A DNA stretch of 64,000 nt from Guillardia theta CCMP2712. Its lineage: Eukaryota > Cryptophyceae > Pyrenomonadales > Geminigeraceae. Location: NCBI RefSeq assembly GCF_000315625.1, contig NW_005434672.1, positions 243,773 through 307,772 on the forward strand, written 5' to 3'. A program made the translations under genes and the position numbers. Shown one piece after another: positions 43,679 through 52,858 of this stretch. Numbering within the stretch: position 1 is the stretch's first letter; each line of letters opens with the position of its first letter. Under the pieces are notes generated by a model, which was not told where the DNA came from, did not search any database, and saw only the letters and a program-made list of their open reading frames with translations.

Positions 43679-44219
43679 TTTACCTCACGTATCACCAAGC
43701 AGCATTCGAAGCCGCGAGAAGCGTCTCGAGTTGTCTCGCTCTACTCTCGGAGATCAAGTCCGAGAAGGTGAGTGTTTTCGCATTCCTGCTCCGGGCCGGA
43801 TTTATGACTTGGGCTAGATCGCATCGCTTGGGCGGCTTCAGAGAATGGAGGCCGGAAAGAGCTGCGTTATCAGGGTTAGCGGACCGTGACAGGTGCTCTG
43901 CAGACATATCTCCTAACTGACTTGGTCGCCAAGCTCCGACATCCAAAAAGGGTGTGCCAGGCTGGCAAGTGGACGATGCCGACTCAAGACCAACTCCGAC
44001 CTCGCCAATACTATGCTTGACGGCAATCCAGACTGAGGCTCATGATCAACGAGCAATCTCACCATGCCGGCATATCACGATCAAGCTCGACGGCTAAGCG
44101 CTCTCAGTCTCGCCTTGCATTGCTAGCACCCTCGCCATATGCAGACATAGTCGTTTATTCAAGTACATCCAATAACATCATGCTCCCGTTATCCTACATG
44201 CATCCCTCGGCCCTCCCTC

Positions 44220-45206
44220 TCAATCGCTGCTGTACACCTCCCTCCGGCTCCCTCCCTTGCTCCCCCGCTTCCCCTGGTGCTTGTACGGCCAGTGCCCTAC
44301 TCCCAGCCGCCTGCACACCAGCTTCATCGTCGACTTGCCGATGCCGATCTTGGCCGCCGCGACCTCGAGGCTCTCGTGGAAGTGCTCTGCCAGCCGCTCC
44401 CGCGTGATCTCCACCGGCCCGTCCCCTGCCGTGAGCTGCCGGGAGTGGATCACGACGACGTCTGGCCTGGTGGGCAGGCTGCGGAGACGGGCAGCTCCTG
44501 CGGCTGTGCGGGACGCGCCGAGGCCCTGAGACGCTGCCTCTGGCTGATCTGGCGTCGGGGACTCCGGAATCCTGTGGGCGGCGATGTAGCAGCTGTCGAG
44601 CTGGTCTTCGGGCTCGTCCGGGATGCCGACGGCGTCGAGGGCGGCGGCCCAGTCTCCGCCGAGCACGAGAGGGGAGGCCAGCAGAGCGTGCCAGTCTGGC
44701 TCGAAGCCAGCCCTACAAGCTCCAGGCGCCTTGGGGAGGCTTGGGATGGGGTATGACTTGAGGGGAGCCTCGGTGGGAGAAGAGAAGGCGGAGGAGGGCT
44801 GGGAGCCGGCGGTCGAGGTAGACAAGTCCAGCCAGTCGGCGCTGGATACTGATGAGCATGCGCTCATGTCATCCTCCATGTCGTAGCTCGTGTCGCTTGG
44901 GCTCCACGCGGTTAAGCTCTCGTCGTCAGACCACATGTTGGAGGGTAGAGTAAGTGTCGTGGGGGAGGTGGTGCACAGATAGTCTGGATAGGTGGATAGG
45001 GAGAGAAAGGGTGGGCTGTCTGTCTGTAGCCTGGTGGTTGTAGCTTGCTGGCCGTGCCTGGTGCTCCGGGCTGAGTGTGCTGGTGGCAAGGCTGCGGACA
45101 GAGAGGTCTTGTATGGAAGGGCGCAGGGGGAAAGTGGACATGGAGGCGGATCTGAGGTCACGGGATCACGCTGACGGGAGCATGCTGAAGCGACGCGAGG
45201 GTGCAT
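44220..45206 (-). CDS. RWP-RK protein, array copy 5
   Basis: 328 residues. Matches copies 3 and 4 except SSADWLD in place of SSVDWLD, a variant otherwise seen in copy 1. The upstream flank also has a TATGGAAGGGCG variant found in no other unit. Confidence 0.85.
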   Translation of the reverse strand: MHPRVASACSRQRDPVTSDPPPCPLSPCALPYKTSLSAALPPAHSARSTRHGQQATTTRLQTDSPPFLSLSTYPDYLCTTSPTTLTLPSNMWSDDESLTAWSPSDTSYDMEDDMSACSSVSSADWLDLSTSTAGSQPSSAFSSPTEAPLKSYPIPSLPKAPGACRAGFEPDWHALLASPLVLGGDWAAALDAVGIPDEPEDQLDSCYIAAHRIPESPTPDQPEAASQGLGASRTAAGAARLRSLPTRPDVVVIHSRQLTAGDGPVEITRERLAEHFHESLEVAAAKIGIGKSTMKLVCRRLGVGHWPYKHQGKRGSKGGSRREVYSSD

Positions 45207-45747
45207 TTTACCTCACGTATCACCAAGCAGCATTCGAAGCCGCGAGAAGCGTCTCGAGTTGTCTCGCTCTACTCTCGGAGATCAAGTCCGAGAAGGTGAG
45301 TGTTTTCGCATTCCTGCTCCGGGCCGGATTTATGACTTGGGCTAGATCGCATCGCTTGGGCGGCTTCAGAGAATGGAGGCCGGAAAGAGCTGCGTTATCA
45401 GGGTTAGCGGACCGTGACAGGTGCTCTGCAGACATATCTCCTAACTGTCTTGGTCGCCAAGCTCCGACATCCAAAAAGGGTGTGCCAGGCTGGCAAGTGG
45501 ACGATGCCGACTCAAGACCAACTCCGACCTCGCCAATACTATGCTTGACGGCAATCCAGACTGAGGCTCATGATCAACGAGCAATCTCACCATGCCGGCA
45601 TATCACGATCAAGCTCGACGGCTAAGCGCTCTCAGTCTCGCCTTGCATTGCTAGCACCCTCGCCATATGCAGACATAGTCGTTTATTCAAGTACATCCAA
45701 TAACATCATGCTCCCGTTATCCTACATGCATCCCTCGGCCCTCCCTC

Positions 45748-46263
45748 TCAATCGCTGCTGTACACCTCCCTCCGGCTCCCTCCCTTGCTCCCCCGCTTCC
45801 CCTGGTGCTTGTACGGCCAGTGCCCTACTCCCAGCCGCCTGCACACCAGCTTCATCGTCGACTTGCCGATGCCGATCTTGGCCGCCGCGACCTCGAGGCT
45901 CTCGTGGAAGTGCTCTGCCAGCCGCTCCCGCGTGATCTCCACCGGCCCGTCCCCTGCCGTGAGCTGCCGGGAGTGGATCACGACGACGTCTGGCCTGGTG
46001 GGCAGGCTGCGGAGACGGGCAGCTCCTGCGGCTGTGCGGGACGCGCCGAGGCCCTGAGACGCTGCCTCTGGCTGATCTGGCGTCGGGGACTCCGGAATCC
46101 TGTGGGCGGCGATGTAGCAGCTGTCGAGCTGGTCTTCGGGCTCGTCCGGGATGCCGACGGCGTCGAGGGCGGCGGCCCAGTCTCCGCCGAGCACGAGAGG
46201 GGAGGCAAGCAGAGCGTGCCAGTCTGGCTCGAATGCAAATTGATCGATTTGGTTCAGTAACAT
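45748..46263 (-). pseudogene. RWP-RK protein, array copy 6, N-terminally truncated
   Basis: The array homology stops at about 46233, inside the FEPDWHALL codons, so the first 160 or so residues and the normal promoter are missing. A chance ATG at 46263 in the unrelated flank gives MLLNQIDQFA joined to FEPDWHALLASP, so a 171-residue protein with an intact RWP-RK domain could still be made. It faces copy 7 head to head across about 500 bp. Whether it is expressed is unknown. Confidence 0.7.
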
Positions 46264-46767
46264 TATGATTTTAATGTGTGTTCTTCAATGTGATGTTTCC
46301 TTTCTGATGTTGTTTCAGACACTTGATGCTCTTGCTTTGCTGTTGTCCCCTTTCCCTGTCTACAGTCCTTGAAAAGGGTGGCCATGGAGCGTTGCGAGTT
46401 TTTCGTAGGGGTCACGGGACACACATTGAGGTCACGGGATAAAGTTCGAACGGTCGAGAAACGTCTCGTCTAGCCCTTCGTTTCAACGGTCGGTTCGGAG
46501 CCTGACTCCGATTATTATTACTCAACAAGCTTCCGATTCTGGCCGTTGGGGAATTTGTCCGAGTCACGTTACTCCGGGGCTCCAGGCGGCCAAACGACGT
46601 GAAAACTGTTTGAGAGCCCATGTGCCTTGTCAGCACCTTATCTGTCTGATCTTGTGCCGGCTCCCTTCCCCACAACTCGCCACTAAAACAAACTCCGAAA
46701 CCTTCCTTCCTACACAAACAAGAAGCGGTAACCATCGAACACGATTCAGCCATAAGATACAACACTC
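46264..46767. promoter_or_regulatory. Unique divergent spacer between array copies 6 and 7
   Basis: 504 bp unrelated to the array unit, lying between two head-to-head RWP-RK frames. Includes TTTCAGACACTTG-type splice-like words and AT-rich pieces. It would have to act as promoter for copy 7, and for copy 6 if that is expressed. Confidence 0.45.
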
Positions 46768-47475
46768 ATGTCAACCAGCGAGAAGAACAGTTACAAAGAT
46801 ACGCATTCGGCACACAATATCCCTTCCAATTCCCTATCAAGCTACTTAAATGACGCCGACTGGCTGGACTTGTCTACCTCGACCGCCGGCTCCCAGCCCT
46901 CCTCCGCCTTCTCTTCTCCCACCGAGGCTCCCCTCAAGTCATACCCCATCCCAAGCCTCCCCAAGGCGCCTGGAGCTTGTAGGGCTGGCTTCGAGCCAGA
47001 CTGGCACGCTCTGCTTGCCTCCCCTCTCGTGCTCGGCGGAGACTGGGCCGCCGCCCTCGACGCCGTCGGCATCCCGGACGAGCCCGAGGACCAGCTCGAC
47101 AGCTGCTACATCGCCGCCCACAGGATTCCGGAGTCCCCGACGCCAGATCAGCCAGAGCCAGCGTCTCAGGGCCTCGGCGCGTCCCGCACAGCCGCAGGAG
47201 CTGCCCGTCTCCGCAGCCTGCCCACCAGGCCAGACGTCGTCGTGATCCACTCCCGGCAGCTCACGGCAGGGGACGGGCCGGTGGAGATCACGCGGGAGCG
47301 GCTGGCAGAGCACTTCCACGAGAGCCTCGAGGTCGCGGCGGCCAAGATCGGCATCGGCAAGTCGACGATGAAGCTGGTGTGCAGGCGGCTGGGAGTAGGG
47401 CACTGGCCGTACAAGCACCAGGGGAAGCGGGGGAGCAAGGGAGGGAGCCAGAGGGAGGTGTACAGCAGCGATTGA
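46768..47475 (+). CDS. RWP-RK protein, inverted copy 7 with a new N-terminus
   Basis: 235 residues on the opposite strand to the array. The first 28 residues (MSTSEKNSYKDTHSAHNIPS...) are unrelated to the array genes; homology begins at about 46850 with DADWLDLSTSTAG and continues through FEPDWHALLASP to the RWP-RK domain (IGIGKSTMKLVCRRLGVGHW) and YSSD end. It carries PDQPEPASQG, as in copy 1, and a unique SQREV. The 3' flank repeats the array flank to about 47577. The frame is intact, so this looks like a rearranged but functional gene. Confidence 0.82.
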   Translation: MSTSEKNSYKDTHSAHNIPSNSLSSYLNDADWLDLSTSTAGSQPSSAFSSPTEAPLKSYPIPSLPKAPGACRAGFEPDWHALLASPLVLGGDWAAALDAVGIPDEPEDQLDSCYIAAHRIPESPTPDQPEPASQGLGASRTAAGAARLRSLPTRPDVVVIHSRQLTAGDGPVEITRERLAEHFHESLEVAAAKIGIGKSTMKLVCRRLGVGHWPYKHQGKRGSKGGSQREVYSSD

Positions 47476-47704
47476 GGGAGCCTCGGAGGGCCGAGGGATG
47501 CATGTAGGATAACGGGAGCATGATGTTATTGGATGTACTTGAATAAACGACTATGTCTGCATATGGCGAGGGGGCTAGCACATTGAATACAGAGTTTGGG
47601 GGACAGTAGTCGGCAGGATTGGGTTTGGTTCTCGCTGTCTTTTCTCTTCTCGCCGTTTGGCCTGTGCGACAGTGTCAGGGTCAACTTCCGCGGCGGCCTC
47701 CTCG
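47476..47704. other. 3' flank of copy 7 and unknown reading frame
   Basis: First 100 bp match the array flank. After 47578 an unrelated minus-strand frame reads RRVEEAAAEVDPDTVAQAKR and REEKRQREPNP to a stop; it may be the end of some gene interrupted by the element at 47705. Confidence 0.35.
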
Positions 47705-48433
47705 ACTCTCCTGATTGTCCTCGTACTGATTTTTAACTTAACTTTGAGTAAAAGAATACAGAGGCGAGCCTGACGGTTCTTAGCTTTGATTCTGATATNN
47801 NNNNNNNNNNNNNNNNNNNNNNNNNNNNNNNNNNNNNNNNNNNNNNNNNNNNNNNNNNNNNNNNNNNNNNNNNNNNNNNNNNNNNNNNNNNNNNNNNNAG
47901 CAGTGACGGTCAGCAAGCCCTATGAGTGAAGACTCAAGACTGAGTTAACGGTGGAAACGCCCGCAGGGGCCCGAGGCCGAGCCCGCGCGCCGACGCGAGC
48001 ACCCAGGGGGCCACGACCCGACCATACAGGCTGCGACGGCGGCTCGGAGATCCGGCATCATACCGAAACCGGGCGGTCACCCGGTGACCGTGCCCCGGGC
48101 CCCCCGGGCTCGGCGCGGCCCGGGCCGGGCCCGGCGGGCCGGGTGCCGCCGCCCGGCCGCCGCCCGGGGCCCAGTGCCGGGCGGCCCGGCCCAGTGCACT
48201 CACTGAACTGAGCCGGGTCACCCGGGTGGTCGGAACTCCTCCGAGGTTCAAGTTTCACCGCCGGTCCGTCACTGGCACGGCGTGACGGGTATCTGGCACT
48301 GAGCCCGGGACGACGCCGGTCGGACGGTCACGCCGCGGCCGCCGCCGGGCTGTGTCGGTGACTCAGTGTAGGCTACAGTTGAACCTTTACTCAAAGTTAA
48401 GTTAAAGATCAGTACCAGGACAATCAGGAGAGT
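47705..48433. mobile_element. GC-rich element with 48-bp terminal inverted repeats, with assembly gap
   Basis: 47705-47752 and 48386-48433 are inverted copies with only two mismatches; both include TTAACTTAACTTTGAGTAAA at the inner side and ACTCTCCTGATTGTCCT at the outer side. The interior is GGCC/CCGG-rich with CGGTCAC words and holds 100 Ns (47799-47898), so its true length and any enzyme it encodes are hidden. No target-site duplication is visible just outside. An assembly fold-back at the gap would also give inverted ends, so the element status is not certain. Confidence 0.55.
47799..47898. other. Assembly gap, 100 N
   Basis: Run of 100 Ns, probably a placeholder of unknown real length. 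Confidence 0.99.
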
Positions 48434-49223
48434 TTCCGACCACACAGGAGGAAACTTGTCTTCAGTTTACAGCTCTCCATTTGTGACTGTGAAAGGTTCC
48501 GAAAACACAACTTTCCAAGGAGGTAAATACGGCCAATGCACTATTTTCGAAAGTCCGGTCCATTTTTAAAATGTCAAGAGCCATATTGTGAAGTGCGATT
48601 GTGATAAGGGGAATTTTACACCCTCACAACCATGGGTAGGGGTACCAACCCCCTCGATTCATGCAGGGATCTGACAAGAGTTCGACCTTCGACGGGGGAG
48701 TCAACCTGGAGGAGATAGGGGTGGAGGAATATGTAGTTGAGATGGTGGGTGTAAAATAGAAGATGAAAGGGGGTGGGGGTAGCAACGTACGTGGGGGTGG
48801 GGGAGTGGGGCTGGGGAGATGAGGCCCTTGGCGACTGGGAACGAGGCAGTGGTACCAAACTGAACGATGAGAATGTCGAGAGTGAGCGAGTCAAGTGACA
48901 ATCAGATGATAAGATCGCATGGATTAGGATGACGTGAGGTTCAATGGGGTAAGATTGGGTGGGGCAGCACTGGATGGGATTTGGGAACAGGAAGTGGAGT
49001 AGGAAGTGGAGTAGGAAGTGGAGTAGGAAGTGGAGTAGGAGTAGGAAGTGGAGTAGGAAGTGGAAGTGGAATGGGATGAGACGGTGGTGGATTAGACGAG
49101 GTGGGATGGGATGGGATGGATTCTCGTCATTTTGACCAAATGATAGAACTCTGCACGTTTTGTTGAACTTTGTTCGGAAAGGACTTAGTTTCAGGTGCAC
49201 TTATTTCTCAAATTTGTTCGCAG
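48434..49223. other. Intergenic with 12-bp minisatellite, upstream of the transporter
   Basis: 48610-48800 is rich in GGGGT/ACCCC words. About six units of ggaagtggagta run from 48988 to 49070. No gene recognised. Confidence 0.5.
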
Positions 49224-51080
49224 ATGACCAGGCCGCAAATCTTGGTGGGAATGGCTCTGGTGGCATGCATTCCTCACAGCGTGGAGGCCATGCCGGCTTC
49301 CTTCATTACTCATGCTACTGGCCTTCACAAACCACACAACTTGCATCGACATTTCGGAGGACAATGCCGCTCGGATGCAGTATGTAAACCGATCCGGAGC
49401 CCAAGCAGCTTGAAGCTGCAATCTAGTGGCGCAGCAGGAGGAGATGCACAACGAAACATCAGACAGGAACCGTTGTCGAGCTCACGGTTTCAATCTTTGA
49501 TGCAAAGGGGGATTCAGATCTCATTAGGAGCGGCTCTGATATTTGCTTTCGAGAGGAGCATATTTTTGTTGGGCAGGTATTTAGGGCAAAGAATCCCCTC
49601 GGCCCCAGTTGGAATGCTACTCGTTTTCCTTATTCTCCTATCAATCCATGCATTCAATCCCGATGCTTCGCATAGATTGACACAATGGTTCGAGCCTTCT
49701 CTTCTCTTCTACAACAAAGGAGTGCCCCTGTTCTTCTCTCCTCCTCTTGTTCAGCTGCCTCTCTCTCTGGGAGCCATCCCCTTCCTGAGCTCCGCAAAGC
49801 TCCTTCTGGTCATTTTGTCCGGAACTGTTGTCTCGATGATCTTGACAGGTTTGGCAACGAATTTTCTGGTTTCAAACAGCCCACACGAAGAGAGGCCCAA
49901 GGTTGTTTTGGATCCAGACGATAAAGAAACGCTCATCCAGCCGCTCGAAAAAGTAGCTCCAAAGACCTCTCCAGTCTTGAAAGCTGCAATGGTCATGACT
50001 GTTGTCAGTGCAATCATTCAGAGCGACTTCTTGTTCTTAATTTCGTTCAGTATAGCAGCACTTCAGTTCGGAAAAACGTTCTCTCCAGAAATCAGAACAT
50101 TCCTGCCTGCGATTATCACATGCTCAGCTTTAACTTCTTCAATGGTGTGCGCTCTTGGATGGCTGCGACTGGATGGAAATTGGGTAGCTGCACTGCAGGC
50201 GTACAAGACCTCAAGTGGGGGAATTCTCGGAGGCACCGGTGTTGGAGATGTCACCTTTGCACTTGCAGCTCCTGCCATTGTAGCCCTCGGTCTGACCTGA
50301 AATGATTGTTGTGATGTTTACTCACTAAGACAAAAGGCTTCCGACTTTATGAGCAACGATATTTACTGAAGAGAAACATCATCCCCATGCTCGGTACGGC
50401 TCAGTTTCTATCTCAAACTTAAAAGTCACTCCTTGCGGATCAGGTGGAAGCGCAATCACAGCAGTCCTCTCTGTTGCCTTCACTGCATTGGTGCGGCAGA
50501 GCCGTGCCATCGAGGAGAATTCTGATAATCCTTTTCAGGCAAGCAAGCTGATTCGCCTTCCATCGGAGCTCGGTCTCAGCCTAGTGACTCGTTTTGTAAC
50601 GCTTCCTATGGCCGTTCCCATCGTCGAATCTGTTGGAGCGAACCTTGGCATTGCTGCACTTGCAGTCTGTCTGCAGGTGAAATTGTTACGGATGCTGCTG
50701 CGCGATTCTGATTTGCATGGGATTTTCTTTTTCGGTCTCTGCAGGGTATTCTTGGAGCGACTTTTGGCACGAAGCTGCTTGATCTTGTGGGAGTTCGCGA
50801 TACCATCGCCAGAGGGGTAGCAACAAGTCACGGCTGCTTGCTTCTCTGCTCACTTGGCTGTCGCAGGTGGCCATGGGTGGAACCTCGCATGCTCTAGGCA
50901 CCGCATCGGTTGCATCTAGTGAGCCCAAGATTTCGCCACCTTCTGCTGTTACGTTCCTACTATCGGGCAGGTGAGAGATGTTGTATCGGGAGGAAAGTAC
51001 TTGACTTGATTCTCAGCTTTATGGTGGCCTTCATGCAAGTGACTTTCATTAGAAACTTTGTCGTTGCGCTATTTGCATGA
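49224..51080 (+). CDS. PLGG1: Plastid LrgAB-type glycolate/glycerate transporter
   Basis: Exon 1 (49224 to about 50285) starts MTRPQILVGMALVACIPHSV then EAMPASFITHATG, which looks like an ER signal peptide followed by a plastid transit peptide, as in algae with complex red plastids. LrgA-like helices follow (LGRYLGQRIPSAPVGMLLVF, LFYNKGVPLFFSPP), then LrgB-like parts: GGILGGTGVGDVTFALAAPA, SGGSAITAVLSVAFTALVRQ, LPSELGLSLVTRFVTLPMAV, ESVGANLGIAALAV, GILGATFGTKLLDLVGVRDT, VAMGGTSHALGTASVAS and a final helix SFMVAFMQVTFIRNFVVALF. The family exports photorespiratory glycolate and exchanges glycerate at the plastid envelope. Exon joins after 50300 are predicted; the first donor is not fixed. The start follows a TTCGCAG that could itself be an acceptor. 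Confidence 0.8.
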
Positions 51081-51177
51081 TATTCTTTTATTTGTAACAT
51101 TCCCCATGCTATTCAAAATGATACTTGTAATATTGTTGTATCTTCAAAATTATGAATCCTGATAAAAGTTGTCGCGA

Positions 51178-52572
51178 TCATGTAGTCTTCCGCTTCATCA
51201 TCTCGGCCATCAAGTTCATCTGCATATTCCTGGGGTGGAGCTGCATGAGATAGCATCCTTCTTGTAACAGCAAGACTCACCTCCTTTCGTCCTCAGGTGT
51301 TCGTATCGCCCTGACAACTTCCTTGGTCTTGCCAAAGTAGACTTCATAAAGAGCATCCCGCATCCTCCCTTCCATCTCTTCCACCATTTCTCCCATGTTC
51401 GCCACGTGACTTGTCTGCCATCTGCTCAGCAGTTGCCCACAAACACCATCGTTATGTTGACCTTGTCTGAGAAAGATTTCTCACGCTCCATCGTCCGTGT
51501 TAGCGAGCCTGACAGGTCAAACTCCGAGCTCTTGCCCTAGAGGGAGGGATGAGAGGAGAGAGGGTGATGGGTTTCCCCCCTCTACCTGGTAACTGGCATC
51601 GAGCGATAGCATGACGGTGGTCGTCAGTTTGTACCTGACGGGGCAGTAAGGCAGGCAGCTCAGGTAACAGCGTTTCTAAGCTCACTTTGCCCGCTTCTCG
51701 GCATCGGAGACCTTAGCTTCGATGACGTGGATGGAGTTCCATGTACCTGAAGTGACAGCCGCTTGCCTGCAAGATCTGGTGAGAAAGACTCGAGCAACAT
51801 CAACATCTCTCTGCATCATCGGCTTACGCTGGGTCCGCGTTCTCCGGCATCGGGACTGGAGAAGTCGGGCAGCTTTCGCAGCACGTCATTGACTTGGAAA
51901 CACTCAGATGGACATCGTACTCTTTGTGGATCGCAATACAGCATGCAAATCCTCCTGCATCCCTGTAAGGACCCCAGCGCGTGCACAGGTGACACAAGAC
52001 CTTCGTTGTCCCAGAAGTATGTCGAGGATACCCCCCCGTCCTGCCCTGGGTCACTTGCAATCTAGATCCCAGCAGCGACATTCTCACGTAGTACAATGCT
52101 CTGTACTGATCGAACGCCTCCAGCGCGCAAAGTTCAAGTGACCTGTGGCAGAGCAGGCGCATGAAACTGTCATCTACTACTCGATCAGCAAGAGCGGGAA
52201 ATGCCTGATTTCCTCCGATGGCACGATGCCGTCCTCCAACGGGGGGACGTACTGGTTCGACCATGGCGATCTGCTCAGATGCATGAGGCGCGAGAGCTTA
52301 GAGAGCATCTCTTGACCGGTAAGAGTCTCCGTCCCTGTTGTAGTCACAGACGATGAAGTCTGCCAGTGCGATCAGATAGCTAGGGAGGGTCAACCTACTA
52401 GTCAACAACCTTTCCCCGAGGATGGGCACTTGAGGACCTTCAGCGGCTGGTCGACAGCAGAAAGAAGGTCGTCGACGAGGTCAGGAACAAGCACGAGCAT
52501 GTCGCTCAGGTCCTGCTCCACGTGCCTTGGACGCATCCTCCTCGTCAGATCCATCGCCGCTTGGAACGCCAT
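51178..52572 (-). CDS. CAPZB: F-actin-capping protein subunit beta
   Basis: Exon 1 starts MAFQAAMDLTRRMRPRHVEQ, then DLSDMLVLVPDLVDDLLSAV and DQPLK, the highly conserved N-terminus of CapZ beta. Further exons give DFIVCDYNRDGDSYR, SRSPWSNQYVPPLEDGIVPS, ALEAFDQYRALYY, an EAKVSDAEKRAK segment, NMGEMVEEMEGRMRDALYEV with YFGKTKEVVRAI, and a last exon NMQMNLMAEMMKRKTT to the stop at 51178. CapZ beta pairs with CapZ alpha to cap barbed ends of actin filaments. The alpha gene is not in this window. Start is a plain ATG, and the KDM8 gene begins 286 bp away on the other strand, so they probably share a divergent promoter. Confidence 0.88.
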
Positions 52573-52858
52573 GTCACCGGCCTGAGATACAGATGACGAG
52601 GGGGTGGGGTACGTAAGAAGGGTGGGTGGTATCTACAATTGTGCATAAGAAAGCGGGGTGATGGGGTCCAAAGAACGGGTGGTCAGGCAAAATGAGCAGG
52701 GCGCTTCGAAAGTACGAAAAAGCAGAATGAGAGGATCGGGAGGAGGAGGAAGGGGAGAAAAGGAGGAAGATAACAAGCTAGGAGTGAGAGGTTGACGATG
52801 TTGCCCTCTCGTTCTGGCGAAGCTCCACGTGACGAGTGATCGTGAAGCTCTGTGGGAC
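52573..52858. promoter_or_regulatory. Divergent promoter region CAPZB / KDM8
   Basis: 286 bp with a GA-rich stretch (52730-52770). No specific element recognised. Confidence 0.45.

Larger units (their letters stand above)
37886..46233. repeat. Tandem array of 1,524-1,528-bp units, five full plus one broken
   Basis: Successive units begin at AACTCCGACC near 37886, 39410, then every 1,528 bp. Each holds one complete minus-strand RWP-RK gene plus about 540 bp of flank. Units 2 to 5 differ from one another at only a handful of positions in what I compared; unit 1 is the most diverged. Identity breaks off abruptly at about 46233 within unit 6. Confidence 0.95.
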
